From: Pseudonocardia cypriaca
GTDB lineage: Bacteria; Actinomycetota; Actinomycetes; Mycobacteriales; Pseudonocardiaceae
Reading direction: 5' to 3'
Length of the DNA: 64,000 nucleotides
Assembly (NCBI RefSeq): GCF_006717045.1
Contig: NZ_VFPH01000001.1
Location: 620,001-684,000 of the forward strand
In this document: one piece after another, positions 55,461 to 64,000 of the stretch
Numbering within the stretch: the stretch's first letter is position 1
Layout of the letters: each line of letters opens with the position of its first letter
Notes under the pieces: generated by a model
What the model saw: only the letters and a program-made list of their open reading frames with translations
Database searches by the model: none
Told to the model about the DNA's origin: nothing
Program-made: the position numbers and the translations under genes

Positions 55461-56692
55461 GGAGCAGCCGACCCTGCGGTCGTCGAGGCGCTCGCCCGGC
55501 GCCGGTCGTCGGGGTCGGTGTTCAGCTCCGCGAGACTCATGGCGGCGGCGTGGCGTACGCGACGGATGCGTCCGGCCGCGTGCAGCGCGGTGTTGCGGAG
55601 GAACCTGGTGAGCGGGTGTCGCGCCGTCGCGGCGCGGGACAGCCGGTGGGTCATCGTGACGACGCCGAGTGCCACCGGTCTGCGTACCGTCTCGTAGCGG
55701 TCGAGCTCCGCGGCGGGGGTGTGTCCGCCCAGCACGTCGGCGAGCAGCCCGGCGAGCATGATCCCGTCCTGGATCCCGGTGTTCATCCCCTGGCCGCCCG
55801 CCGGGCTGTGCACGTGTGCGGCGTCGCCGACGAGGAACACGGGGCCGTTGCGGTAGGTGTCGGCGATGCGGTGCTGGACCCGGAAGCGGGAGCTCCACTC
55901 GACGTGCCGCACCGCGGCGGGTGCTGCGACCGGGCCGCGGGCGTCGAGCAGCGCCTGGACGTCGGCGATGCCGAGCGTCTCAGGGGCCTCGTCCAGGGTG
56001 GCCACGATGCGGTACAGGTCCCGGGGCAGCGGAGCGACCACGACGAGCCCGCTGGGCGAGAAGAACAGGTGCACCTCGTGGCGCGTGAACGGCCAGTCCA
56101 TGGCGACGTCGGCGAGCACGAACGACTGGGCGTAGCGGTCGCCGGTGAAGCCGATCCCGGCCGACTCGCGGACCACGCTGTGCATGCCGTCGCAGCCGAC
56201 GACGTAGCGGGCACGGACCGGCACGGTCGAGCCGTCCGGGCCGACGACGGTCACGTCCGCCCCGTCGTCGTCGATCGCCACGCCGGTGACGGTGAGCGGG
56301 CGGTGCACGCGGCCGCCGAGAGCGGCGAGGCGTTCGCCGAGGATCCGTTCGGTGACGTCCTGGGGCAGCATGAGGGTGTACGGGTACTTCGTCGGCAGGT
56401 CCTGGAACGGGATCTCCAGCAGCGGTCGGTCGCGGTCGCGGATCGTGAACCGGGGCACCACGAGGCCGAGCCGCAGCAGGTGCTCGGTGACCTCGATGTC
56501 CTCCAGCACCTCCAGGGTGCGGGCGTGCACGACCGCCGCCCGTGACGTGTTCGCGCCCTGCGCGATCCGGTCGAGCACCAGCGGCTCGACGCCACGGGCG
56601 GCCAGGCCGCACGCCAGCGCCAGGCCGGTCGGGCCCGCGCCGACGATCACGACGTCCGTGCGCGCGGGCAGTGCGGTCGGCTCGGTGGTCAT
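55457..56692 (-). CDS. FAD-dependent aromatic hydroxylase-type monooxygenase
   Basis: A 411-residue class A flavoprotein monooxygenase: VVIVGAGPTGLALACGLAARG (FAD), VVGCDGMHSVVRESAG (DG motif) and VFLVGDAAHVHSPAGGQGMNTGIQD (GD motif). These enzymes hydroxylate phenols or polyketides with NAD(P)H and oxygen. The protein is shorter than the PheA/TfdB group because the C-terminal thioredoxin-like domain is missing. ATG 56692 is the first start giving the FAD motif. The stop overlaps the M23 gene. Confidence 0.9.
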   Translation of the reverse strand: MTTEPTALPARTDVVIVGAGPTGLALACGLAARGVEPLVLDRIAQGANTSRAAVVHARTLEVLEDIEVTEHLLRLGLVVPRFTIRDRDRPLLEIPFQDLPTKYPYTLMLPQDVTERILGERLAALGGRVHRPLTVTGVAIDDDGADVTVVGPDGSTVPVRARYVVGCDGMHSVVRESAGIGFTGDRYAQSFVLADVAMDWPFTRHEVHLFFSPSGLVVVAPLPRDLYRIVATLDEAPETLGIADVQALLDARGPVAAPAAVRHVEWSSRFRVQHRIADTYRNGPVFLVGDAAHVHSPAGGQGMNTGIQDGIMLAGLLADVLGGHTPAAELDRYETVRRPVALGVVTMTHRLSRAATARHPLTRFLRNTALHAAGRIRRVRHAAAMSLAELNTDPDDRRRASASTTAGSAAP

Positions 56693-56742
56693 GTCGGCTC
56701 CGGTTTCTGCTGGGGACACGGCGCGGTGCGCGGCACCGCCGG

Positions 56743-56985
56743 TCACGGGATGCGCCACATGCCCACCCGCGTCGCGGTCGACCGGGTGGCGACGTAGACC
56801 GGCAGCAGGGTTAGCGCTGCGTCCGCGTCGTCCGCCTCCACGGACCACCAGATGTCGTGCCCGCCGCACGGGCACGACGAGAGCGTCGACTTCCGGCGCA
56901 GTGGGCTGTCGAAGCCGTGGAAGGAGGCGAACACCGCGCCGCAGTCGTCCGCGGTGTGGCGGTGGTGGATCAGGAACTGCGGCAC
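56743..56985 (-). CDS. Small conserved cysteine-containing protein of unknown function
   Basis: An 80-residue protein beginning VPQFLIHHRHTADDCGAVFASFHGF and ending PVYVATRSTATRVGMWRIP. The sequence SSCPCGGHDIWWSVEADD in the middle and the N-terminal histidines resemble a family of short actinobacterial proteins seen beside unrelated genes; I do not know a function. The GTG at 56985 is the first start with this N terminus. It lies 50 bp upstream of the hydroxylase gene on the same strand. Confidence 0.7.
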   Translation of the reverse strand: MPQFLIHHRHTADDCGAVFASFHGFDSPLRRKSTLSSCPCGGHDIWWSVEADDADAALTLLPVYVATRSTATRVGMWRIP

Positions 56986-57095
56986 GCCACGAGCCTGGCC
57001 GGATGCGTCGGCGATGACATCAGGGGTGCACCCCGAGCCGGACCCTGGTCCTGCGGACGTCGGGGGGCCATGCTGCGTCCGGAAGGGATCCGGAC

Positions 57096-59966
57096 ATGAG
57101 GCCCGTGCTCGTCGGACGACCAGCCGAGATCGCGGCGCTGGACGCGCTGCTGCTCGCGGTCGCGCGGGGCCGGGGGACCGCCGTCGCGGTTCTCGGCGAG
57201 GCGGGGATCGGGAAGAGCCGGCTGCTGGCGGAGCTGGGCGACCGGGCCGACGCGCAAGGGATGCTCGTGCTGTCCGGAGGTGCCTCCGAGTTCGAACAGG
57301 ACCTGCCGTTCTGGCCGTTCGTCGATGCCCTCGACGAGTACGTGCGCACCCTCCCACCGGCCCGCCTCACGACGCTCGACCACGATGCGCGTTCCGAGCT
57401 GGCGCAGGTGCTGCCGTCGTGGCCGGCCGCCGAAGAGGTGCCGTCCGGCGCAGACCGGCGGTACGGGACCCACCGGTCGGTGCGCAGGCTGCTGGAGGTG
57501 CTCGGCGGCGGACCGCCGCTGGTCCTGCTCCTCGACGACCTGCACTGGGCCGACTCGGCTTCGGTGGAGCTGCTGTGCGCGCTGCTGCGCCGCCCACCTG
57601 CCGGTGCCGTGCTGCTCGCCGCGGCGCTGCGCCCGCGGCAGGCGCCTGCCCGGCTCGCGGGGGCGCTGCACCGTGCCGCGGACACCGGCCTGCTCACCCG
57701 GATCGACCTGGCCGGGCTGACGGTCGAGGACGCGCGGCGGCTGCTCGGCCCCGACGTCGACGAGGGCCTCGTCCGGTCGTTGTACGCCGAGAGCGGCGGC
57801 AACCCCTTTTACCTGCGACAGCTCGCGCAGTTCCGGCCGCAGGACGGGGTCACCGCCGCGGGAACGCCGCTCGACGTCGGGGTTCCGGCCGCCGTCGCTG
57901 CCGCCATCGGCGAGGAGCTGGCCACCCTCCACGGCGCCACCCGGCGCGCGTTGGAGGCAGCGGCGGTCGCAGGCGATCCCTTCCTGCTGGAGGTCGCCGC
58001 CGCCGCGGCCGCGCTGCCCGACACCGCGATGGCCGACGCCCTCGACGAGCTGCAGCGCCGCGATCTCATCCGCCCGACCGAAACCCCTCGACGGTTCCGG
58101 TTCCGGCATCCGCTGGTCCGCCGCGCGGTCTACGGATCCGCGCCGGCCGGCTGGCGGCTCGGCGCCCACGACCGCTGCGCGCAGGCGCTGGCCGAGCGCG
58201 GCGTGCCGGTCGCCGGACGCGCCCACCACATCATCCAGGCGGCCCGCCCGGGCGACCTGGCGGCGGTCGGGCTGCTGCGCGACGCCGGGACAGCGGTCGT
58301 CGGGCGCGCGCCCGGCCAGGCGGCACGCTGGTTCTCCGCGGCGATCGACCTGTTGCCCGAGACCGCGACCGCCGACGCACTCGGCCTGTGGACGGCGCTG
58401 GCCGGCGCCTGCGGTGCCACCGGCCGGCTCGACCACGCCCGCGCCGCCCTGCTCCGGGCGATCGACCTGGTTCCCGAGAGGTCGGACTCGACCCGCGTGC
58501 GGCTCGTCGCGGAGTGCGCCGGGATCGAGCAGACCCTCGGTCATCACGACGACGCACACCGCAGGCTGGTCACCGCGCTGGACGCGCTACCCGACCTCGA
58601 CGGCGCCGACGCCGTCGCGCTGATGGCGGCGATCGGCCAGGACCGGCTCTACCGCAGGGAGTACACCGCGGCCATCGACTGGTCGCAGCGGGCGCGCGCT
58701 GCCGCGCGGCAGCCGCTGCCGGTGGTCGAGTCCGCGACCGGCCTCGCGCTCGCAGCCGCGCTCGGCGGCGCCACCACCGAGGCCGGATCGGCGTGCTCCG
58801 AGGCCGCGGCCGTCGTGGACGGCATGCCCGACGAGGAGATCGCGGGAACGGCGGATCCGATGATCGCCCGCCTCGCAGGCGCCGAGCTCCTCGTCGACCG
58901 CCACGCCGACGCGGCCCGGCACGCCGAGCGCGCACTGGTCGCCTCCCGCACGCTCGGGTCCCGCCACCACTTCCCGGTGCTGTTCTGGACCGCGACGGTC
59001 CGTACCGCGCTCGGTCGGCTCGCGGCGGCCACCTCGCTGCTCGACGAGGCGGTCGAGGCGGCGCGGTCGTCGGGCAACCCCGCGATGCTCGGCTGGATGC
59101 TGTTGGCCCGGTCGGCCGCAGCGGACGCAGGCGGCGAGACCGACATCGCGCTCGCCACCGCCCACGAGAGTGCCGCCCTGCTGTGCGGCCCGAACCGCAC
59201 CCTGTCCGCCACCTGGTCGGCGTTCACCCTCGCCAACGCTGCGGCGCCCACCGACCCGGCCGCGGCGGAGCGGGCGCTCGTCTCCTCCTGCGGCCCGGAC
59301 CTGGGTGCACTTCCGCAACCGTTCCGGCCGGCCGCGTTCGCGCTACTCGCGCGATGCCGTGTCGCGACCGACCGTCCCGCCGCCGACGCCGTCGAAGCGG
59401 CCCGCCGCTGCGCCGAGGAGTCCGGTCTGGTGTCGGCACGGGCAGCCGCCGACGCCGCCGACGCGGCCCTCGTCCTGCACCTAGGGCAGCCGCGCCGGGC
59501 CGCGGAGCTCGCGCTCGCTGCTGCGGACGCCGCCGGTTCCGTCGGAGCGGTCGTCCAGGCCGCGTCGGCGCGGGAACTCGCCGGTCGCGCGCTGGCCGCC
59601 GCGGGCACCGAGCAGGCGATCGCGGAGCTGCGTCGCGCGGCAGGCGAGTTCGAGCAGTGCGGGGCGCCGCGCCGTGCTGCCGCCGTCGAACGCCGGCTGC
59701 GCGCACTCGGCGATCGCGGCCGCCACCGCCGGTCCCGGCCCGGGACGGGAACGGCCGGCATGACCTCCTTGACCGGCCGTGAGCTGGAGGTCGCCCGGCT
59801 GATCGTGGACCGGCGGACCAACGCCGAGATCGGCGCCGAGCTGTTCCTCAGCGGCAAGACCGTGGAGACCCACGTCCACAACGTCTTCCGCAAGCTCGAC
59901 GTCGGGTCCCGGGTCGAGGTCGCCCGTGCCGTCGAGCGGTACGAGCGCGAGCGACCCGCGCCCTGA
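57096..59966 (+). CDS. LuxR-family regulator with N-terminal ATPase (LAL/MalT type)
   Basis: A 956-residue protein. The Walker A loop GEAGIGKSR is at residues 34-42 and Walker B VLLLDDLHWAD near 145. A long helical region follows, probably tetratricopeptide-like, and the C-terminal LuxR helix-turn-helix is LTGRELEVARLIVDRRTNAEIGAELFLSGKTVETHVHNVFRKLDVGSR. ATP and an inducer drive such activators, which often control secondary metabolism or catabolism. It is divergent from the small protein gene. No biosynthetic cluster is visible nearby. Confidence 0.95.
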   Translation: MRPVLVGRPAEIAALDALLLAVARGRGTAVAVLGEAGIGKSRLLAELGDRADAQGMLVLSGGASEFEQDLPFWPFVDALDEYVRTLPPARLTTLDHDARSELAQVLPSWPAAEEVPSGADRRYGTHRSVRRLLEVLGGGPPLVLLLDDLHWADSASVELLCALLRRPPAGAVLLAAALRPRQAPARLAGALHRAADTGLLTRIDLAGLTVEDARRLLGPDVDEGLVRSLYAESGGNPFYLRQLAQFRPQDGVTAAGTPLDVGVPAAVAAAIGEELATLHGATRRALEAAAVAGDPFLLEVAAAAAALPDTAMADALDELQRRDLIRPTETPRRFRFRHPLVRRAVYGSAPAGWRLGAHDRCAQALAERGVPVAGRAHHIIQAARPGDLAAVGLLRDAGTAVVGRAPGQAARWFSAAIDLLPETATADALGLWTALAGACGATGRLDHARAALLRAIDLVPERSDSTRVRLVAECAGIEQTLGHHDDAHRRLVTALDALPDLDGADAVALMAAIGQDRLYRREYTAAIDWSQRARAAARQPLPVVESATGLALAAALGGATTEAGSACSEAAAVVDGMPDEEIAGTADPMIARLAGAELLVDRHADAARHAERALVASRTLGSRHHFPVLFWTATVRTALGRLAAATSLLDEAVEAARSSGNPAMLGWMLLARSAAADAGGETDIALATAHESAALLCGPNRTLSATWSAFTLANAAAPTDPAAAERALVSSCGPDLGALPQPFRPAAFALLARCRVATDRPAADAVEAARRCAEESGLVSARAAADAADAALVLHLGQPRRAAELALAAADAAGSVGAVVQAASARELAGRALAAAGTEQAIAELRRAAGEFEQCGAPRRAAAVERRLRALGDRGRHRRSRPGTGTAGMTSLTGRELEVARLIVDRRTNAEIGAELFLSGKTVETHVHNVFRKLDVGSRVEVARAVERYERERPAP

Positions 59967-60058
59967 GGTCCGGTCGGCCGATCCCCGCTCAGGGTGTGGC
60001 CCCGATGTGCTCGGACCGCATCGGCGGTATTCGTTTGCTGGCGCTGAGGAGGTAGGGG

Positions 60059-60607
60059 ATGGCGACGATCGAGGACCGCATGGCGAAGGCGTTCGGGCTC
60101 GAGGGCGACGCCTGGGAGCGCCACGCGCACCCGTGGAGCGTGTACAGCCGGATCCCGATCCCGGCGCTGCTGACCGCCGCGATCTGGACCCGCAGGTGGA
60201 TCGGGTGGCGATCGCTGGTGCCGGTCGCCGGGGTGTGCGTCTGGACCGTGATCAACCCGAGGGTGTTCCCGCGCCCGCGCACGTTCGACGCGTGGGCCTC
60301 GAAGGCGGTGCTCGGCGAGCGGGTGTGGGCGAACCGGAAGGAGGTGCCGGTGCCCGAGCGGCACCGCGTGGCACCGCACGTCCTGATCGGGGTCAACGCG
60401 CTCGGGGTGCCGTTCGTCGCGCGGGGGCTGGTGGTGCTCGACCCGTGGCTCGTCCTGTTCGGCCTGGCCGTGCACATGTCCGGCAAGACGTGGTTCATGG
60501 ACCGGATGGCGATGCTGTACGACGACGTCACCGCCGGTTCCCCCGCCACCGATCCCACGCGCACCGCAGCGCCGCCCGCACCCGGGCTCCCGGCCCGCGC
60601 GGGCTGA
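60059..60607 (+). CDS. DUF6653-type membrane protein
   Basis: A 182-residue protein: FGLEGDAWERHAHPWSVYSRIPIPALL, then two to three membrane helices, FDAWASKAVLGERVWANRKEVPVPERHR, and WLVLFGLAVHMSGKTWFMDRMAMLYDD. The pattern matches a family of unknown function in actinobacteria. GAGGTAGGGG precedes the ATG by 3 bp. It follows the LuxR gene by 92 bp on the same strand. Confidence 0.75.
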   Translation: MATIEDRMAKAFGLEGDAWERHAHPWSVYSRIPIPALLTAAIWTRRWIGWRSLVPVAGVCVWTVINPRVFPRPRTFDAWASKAVLGERVWANRKEVPVPERHRVAPHVLIGVNALGVPFVARGLVVLDPWLVLFGLAVHMSGKTWFMDRMAMLYDDVTAGSPATDPTRTAAPPAPGLPARAG

Positions 60608-60625
60608 CGTTGCTGGGCATCCGGG

Positions 60626-61348
60626 TCATGCGCTCCCGAGCAGGAGCCGGGCGAGCTCGGCGGGCTGCGTGATCATGCAGTCGTGCCCGCTGCTCAGCTC
60701 GTGGATCCGAACCGGCTCACCGTCGGGCCGCGACGCGGGGACCGGCCGGCGGGTGAACCCCTCGGGTTCGTTGCCGACGCAGAGGATGTAGGTGCGCGGG
60801 ATCGACTCCTGCGCCGGGTCGTCCATCTCGGCGGGCTGTTCGAAGCAGAGGACCGACTCGTCGCCGAGGGTGGTCTCGAGCCATGCGACGTCGTCGGGGT
60901 CGGTGACGCCGAACAGGCCGAGCGGCGCGGGCAGCTTCGGCGGCGGGATGCGCCACGGTTCGTCGCCGGCAGCAGCCCCGTCGATCATCATCTTGGTGAC
61001 GGGCATGACGTCGATGGCGTTCTCGCCGTGCATCGGCACCATCGCATCGACGTACACGAGGCCCGCGAGGCGTTCCGGTACGCGGTTCGCCACGGTCGAG
61101 ATCACCATCCCGGCGTAGCTGTGCCCGACGAGTACGACGTCGCGCAGGTCCTCATCGAGGATGAGACCGACGACGTCGTCGACGTGGGTGGTCAGCCCGA
61201 CCTCGGGGCCGAGCAGGTGCGCCCTGTCCCCGTGCCCGGTCAGTGACGGCGCGAAGACGCGGTGCCCCCGTGCCGTGAGCAGCGGAGCGACGCGGTTCCA
61301 CACCTGCCCGTCGTGCCACGCGCCGTGAACGAGGACGTAGGTGGCCAT
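60626..61348 (-). CDS. Alpha/beta hydrolase (esterase-like)
   Basis: A 240-residue hydrolase. The oxyanion region is LVHGAWHDGQVWN, the nucleophile serine lies in VVLVGHSYAGM, and the C-terminal SGHDCMITQPAELARLL provides the histidine. It belongs to the short MhlB/HNL-like group, which hydrolyse esters or lactones. GGAAGGAA lies 5 bp before the ATG. It is divergent from an HxlR regulator gene, probably its repressor. Confidence 0.9.
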   Translation of the reverse strand: MATYVLVHGAWHDGQVWNRVAPLLTARGHRVFAPSLTGHGDRAHLLGPEVGLTTHVDDVVGLILDEDLRDVVLVGHSYAGMVISTVANRVPERLAGLVYVDAMVPMHGENAIDVMPVTKMMIDGAAAGDEPWRIPPPKLPAPLGLFGVTDPDDVAWLETTLGDESVLCFEQPAEMDDPAQESIPRTYILCVGNEPEGFTRRPVPASRPDGEPVRIHELSSGHDCMITQPAELARLLLGSA

Positions 61349-61434
61349 GGATGTTCCTTCCGGATCTGGGGCTCGCCGTCGGCGGGCGAGGCGTGCCGGT
61401 GGCACGCTCAGCACGACGCTAGGGATCCGATGGG

Positions 61435-61446
61435 TACCGAGAGGTA
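61435..61446. promoter_or_regulatory. Dyad operator for the HxlR regulator
   Basis: TACC, GAGA, GGTA forms a 12-bp dyad inside GGGTACCGAGAGGTAACTT, 11 bp before the HxlR start and 86 bp before the divergent hydrolase start. GTACC/GGTAAC dyads are typical of HxlR sites. Confidence 0.55.
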
Positions 61447-61457
61447 ACTTTCGGCTC

Positions 61458-61859
61458 GTGAGCCTCCGCCCCGGAACCGTCTTCCTCACCGACTGCCCTG
61501 CCCGGTTGGCCATCGAGATCATCGCGACCAAGTGGACCGTGGTCACGATCTTCGCCCTGAGCGAGGGGCCGTTGCGCCACGGCGAGCTCGTCGAGCTGAT
61601 CGGCGGCGTCTCACGCAAGGTGCTGACGCAGACCCTCCGCAGGCTCCAGGACAGCGGCCTCGTCGAGCGGCGCGTCTACGCCGAGGCGCCACCGCGGGTC
61701 GAGTACAGCCTGACCGAACTCGGTCGCTCCCTCGAGGAGCCCATCGCGATGCTGACCGACTGGGCGAGGACGAACGGCGAAGCGGTCGTCAGCTTCCAGG
61801 AACACCGGACCGACGGCGAAGCGGTGATCCCGAGTCAGGCGACGAGCCCGCGGCGGTAG
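61458..61859 (+). CDS. HxlR-family transcriptional regulator
   Basis: A 133-residue winged-helix protein: CPARLAIEIIATKWTVVTIFALSEGPLRHGELVELIGGVSRKVLTQTLRRLQDSGLVERRVY is the core. One cysteine near the N terminus (Cys14) stands where redox-sensing members have theirs. The GTG at 61458 gives this N terminus. It is divergent from the hydrolase gene and overlaps the convergent response-regulator gene by 25 bp at its 3' end. Confidence 0.9.
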   Translation: MSLRPGTVFLTDCPARLAIEIIATKWTVVTIFALSEGPLRHGELVELIGGVSRKVLTQTLRRLQDSGLVERRVYAEAPPRVEYSLTELGRSLEEPIAMLTDWARTNGEAVVSFQEHRTDGEAVIPSQATSPRR

Positions 61860-62494
61860 GCGTAGACGACCGCCTGCACCCTGTCCCGCAGGTCGAGCTT
61901 GGTGAGGATGCGCGAGACGTAGGTCTTGACCGTCTCCTGGCTGATCACGAGCGTCGCGGCGATCTCGCTGTTGGAGCGGCCGTCCGCGATGAGGCGCAGC
62001 ACCTCCAGCTCGCGCGGGGTGAGCGGCACGTCGTCCGGCCCGCTGTCCTGGGGCCGGATCCGCGCGGCGTAGCGGCCGACGAGCTGCCGGGTCACCTCGG
62101 GGGCCAGCAGCGCGGCGCCCGAGGCGACGGTGCGGATGCCCTGCAGCAGCTGCGCCGGTGGGGCGTCCTTCAGCAGGAAGCCGCTCGCCCCGGCACGAAG
62201 CGCCTCGTACACGTACTCGTCCAGGTTGAACGTCGTCACCACGAGCACCTTCACCGGACTCGCCACGCCTGCGCCGGCGAGCAGGCGGGTCGCCTCGATC
62301 CCGTCGAGGACCGGCATCCGCACGTCCATCACCACGACGTCGGGGTGCAGCCGGCCTGCGAGCTCGACCGCGGCGCGGCCGTCGCCGCACTCGCCGACCA
62401 CCTCGAGATCGGGCTGCGCGCCGATGATGGTCGCGAACCCGGTGCGGATCAGCGCCTGGTCGTCGCAGACCAGGACGCGCACCGGTGCGGTCAC
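61835..62494 (-). CDS. NarL-family response regulator
   Basis: A 219-residue regulator. Receiver motifs are VLVCDDQALI, the phosphoacceptor in VVVMDVRMPVLDGI and the lysine in FLLKDAPP. The LuxR helix-turn-helix is TPRELEVLRLIADGRSNSEIAATLVISQETVKTYVSRILTKL. The GTG overlaps the histidine kinase stop (GTGA), so the two are co-translated and form a two-component system. The lack of a dyad near their promoter leaves targets unknown. Confidence 0.95.
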   Translation of the reverse strand: MTAPVRVLVCDDQALIRTGFATIIGAQPDLEVVGECGDGRAAVELAGRLHPDVVVMDVRMPVLDGIEATRLLAGAGVASPVKVLVVTTFNLDEYVYEALRAGASGFLLKDAPPAQLLQGIRTVASGAALLAPEVTRQLVGRYAARIRPQDSGPDDVPLTPRELEVLRLIADGRSNSEIAATLVISQETVKTYVSRILTKLDLRDRVQAVVYAYRRGLVA

Positions 62495-63645
62495 GAAGTG
62501 CTCTGCACGGGGATGCGCGCCCGCACCACGAACCCGCCGCCGTCGCGGTGGCCCGCGCTGAACTCGCCGCCGAGCACCCGAACCCGTTCGCGGAGTCCGG
62601 CGAGGCCGCGTCCGCTCCCGCCCGGCGACGCGACCGCCGATCCCGTGCCGTCGGTCCCGATCTCGACCGCGATCTCCCCCTCGCCGTGCCGCACGTCCAC
62701 GGTGGTGCTGCTGCCGTGGGCGTGCTTGAGGGCGTTGGTCAGCGACTCCTGCACCACCCGGTAGACGATCATCTCGGCGCTGCCGATACCCGCGGGAGGG
62801 CGCCCCTCCTCGGTGAACTCGACGGGCTGACCGGCCCGGCGGGTCTGCTCCACGAGGTCGTGCAGCTCGCCGACGGTCGGCGTGCGCCCCGGCGGGCCTT
62901 CGTCGGGGTCGAGCAGGTCGAGCAGGTGCCGCAGGTCGGAGATGGCCTCTCGGCCGGTCTCGGTGACGACCGTCAGGGTCTGGTCGAGGCGGTCGGGCTG
63001 GGCGGTGAGGTAGCGCGCCGCCTCGGCCTGCACCACCATCGCGGTCACGTGGTGGGTCACGACGTCGTGCAGCTCGCGGGCGATGCGGGTGCGCTCGGCG
63101 GTGCGGGCCGCCTCGGCGACGTGGACGCGGCGCTCCGCCTCGGCGGCCCGCAACTGCCGCAGCCACGTCCCGGCGCCCCATGCGATGGCCATCGCCAGGT
63201 AGAAGGTGACGTAGCCGGCGACGGTCTCGGGTGCGCCGCGCAGGGTCAGCGCGATCGCCATCAGCACGTACGCGGCGGAGACCAGGACCGCGGTGGTGCG
63301 CCGGCCGTGCTCCAGGTGCGCTGCCGTGCTCAGCAGCGCGACGGGCAGCGCGGTGCCGGCGACCGTGTGGTAGCCGAGGACCTGGTCGACCGCGAAGCCG
63401 AGGAACACGAGCGCGAGGCAGAGGGCGGGCAGGCGGCGGCGCAGGAGCAGCGGGAGGCACTCGAGGGCGACCACCGCGAGGCTCAGGGCGTCCATCGGGC
63501 GGGTGGCGACGTCGCCGATCTGCGTGCCATTGCTGTTGACCGCCGGCACGAGCGTCGCGGCGGCGAGCAGCAGCGCGAGCGGCGCGTCCCGGACGGGGAC
63601 GGGCAGCTGTTGCCACCGCTGCGCGAGACGCGCGGTGTCGGTCAC
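62491..63645 (-). CDS. Two-component sensor histidine kinase
   Basis: A 384-residue kinase with four to five N-terminal membrane helices (residues 20-160), a coiled dimerisation helix and the phosphoacceptor histidine in RIARELHDVVTHHVTAMVVQAE. The ATPase region shows VVQESLTNALKHAHGS and GSGRGLAGLRERV. The GTG start overlaps the preceding protease stop (GTGA), and the response-regulator gene overlaps its own stop, making a tight three-gene operon. Similar kinases in actinobacteria sense envelope stress; not determined here. Confidence 0.93.
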   Translation of the reverse strand: MTDTARLAQRWQQLPVPVRDAPLALLLAAATLVPAVNSNGTQIGDVATRPMDALSLAVVALECLPLLLRRRLPALCLALVFLGFAVDQVLGYHTVAGTALPVALLSTAAHLEHGRRTTAVLVSAAYVLMAIALTLRGAPETVAGYVTFYLAMAIAWGAGTWLRQLRAAEAERRVHVAEAARTAERTRIARELHDVVTHHVTAMVVQAEAARYLTAQPDRLDQTLTVVTETGREAISDLRHLLDLLDPDEGPPGRTPTVGELHDLVEQTRRAGQPVEFTEEGRPPAGIGSAEMIVYRVVQESLTNALKHAHGSSTTVDVRHGEGEIAVEIGTDGTGSAVASPGGSGRGLAGLRERVRVLGGEFSAGHRDGGGFVVRARIPVQSTS

Positions 63646-64000
63646 GGCGCGAGCGTAGTGCGCGGAGCGGTGCGGGCCTCGCGGCGAGACACGATGCGGC
63701 CGCGGCGGTGGGCCAGCCACAGGAACACGACGGTGAGGACGGAGGCGAACAGGACGGCGTAGACGCTGCCTTCGGGTCCGAACTCGCCACCGGTGAGTGC
63801 CGTGGGCCCGCTCATGACGGCGTGCAGCAGGCCGTCGGGGGTGTCGTTGCCCGACACCTCGGTGCTGAAGATGGCGCCTGCCGCGCAGTTCCAGCCGAAG
63901 TGCAGGCCGATGGGGAACCACAGCGTGCGGGTGGCGGCGTACGCGGCGGCGAGCATCGCGCCGGCCTCGATCGCGATGGCGAGCGCGCCCCAGAGGGTGG
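63642..64000 (-). CDS. CPBP-family intramembrane metalloprotease, 5' part cut by the window edge
   Basis: The last 119 codons of a membrane protein are present. LWFPIGLHFGWNCAAG matches the third CPBP motif, with the zinc-site histidine and asparagine, and two further membrane helices follow (TALTGGEFGPEG, VYAVLFASVLTVVFLWLAHR). The glutamate-bearing first motif is beyond the window. The family cuts or processes membrane peptides and includes bacteriocin immunity proteins. It shares a 4-bp overlap with the kinase gene, suggesting that it is part of the same signalling unit. Confidence 0.85.
   Translation of the reverse strand, partial: TLWGALAIAIEAGAMLAAAYAATRTLWFPIGLHFGWNCAAGAIFSTEVSGNDTPDGLLHAVMSGPTALTGGEFGPEGSVYAVLFASVLTVVFLWLAHRRGRIVSRREARTAPRTTLAP

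Noticed and set aside
1..64000. tRNA, rRNA and riboswitch genes
   Set aside because: I looked for cloverleaf ends, CCA-type termini and conserved rRNA stretches and recognised none; a covariance-model scan would be needed to exclude weaker candidates.

Overview
The window looks like chromosomal DNA of a high-GC actinomycete, most likely a Pseudonocardia-like member of the Pseudonocardiales. The reasons are the very GC-rich codon use, frequent GTG starts, many genes that appear leaderless (a TANNNT hexamer 6-8 bp before the start codon), an Lsr2 gene, an actinobacterial LexA box, and the gene order nadD-rsfS-gpgP-octT-degV-comEA-comEC, which matches the Mycobacterium tuberculosis order Rv2421c to Rv2414c as I remember it. 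The assignment is inference; no rRNA or tRNA gene was recognised.

Layout. 1-4.65 kb: end of a glycosyltransferase, then a leftward operon that starts with a short Cys-Arg leader peptide, followed by a TauD-type dioxygenase and a glycine-betaine-type ABC transporter (binding protein, ATPase, permease). 4.9-8.2 kb: lipoprotein, siderophore-interacting protein, TetR regulator and a divergent Baeyer-Villiger-type monooxygenase with a dyad operator between them. 8.2-16.8 kb: menC, a small FAD oxidoreductase, a GlcD-like dehydrogenase, malonyl-CoA synthetase, a CHAD protein, a PHP protein and a secreted GH16 enzyme, interspersed with two mirror-image arrays of a 22-bp repeat. 16.9-20.7 kb: PfkB kinase, SRPBCC protein, TetR with three operators, NTF2-like protein, SOS-type alkB and an SPW membrane protein.

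20.7-32.3 kb: TetR, then the conserved nadD/rsfS/gpgP/octT/degV/comEA/comEC block, interrupted by an RsbW-like/STAS pair and by an HxlR-SRPBCC-SDR-VOC-HxlR cassette. 32.3-39.8 kb: a looser accessory stretch with a DUF6069 membrane protein, an MpaB-type oxygenase, a holin-like protein, a homocysteine S-methyltransferase, a decayed gene, a peptidoglycan-binding protein and a divergent response regulator/histidine kinase pair that share a 23-bp perfect inverted repeat. A copy of the 3' end of comEC lies at 39.34 kb and a shorter relic at 49.81 kb.

39.8-49.6 kb: an alpha-mannoside uptake and breakdown cluster (LacI, ROK kinase, mannose-6-phosphate-isomerase-like protein; divergently a binding protein, two permeases and a GH38 alpha-mannosidase). 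It has no transporter ATPase. 50-57 kb: a soluble Ser/Thr kinase with an N-terminal Cys cluster, Lsr2, a PPOX/imine-reductase-like pair, AraC, and a flavin hydroxylase translationally coupled to an M23 lipoprotein. 57-64 kb: a large LuxR ATPase regulator, a DUF6653 membrane protein, an alpha/beta hydrolase divergent from an HxlR regulator, a NarL two-component pair and a truncated CPBP protease.
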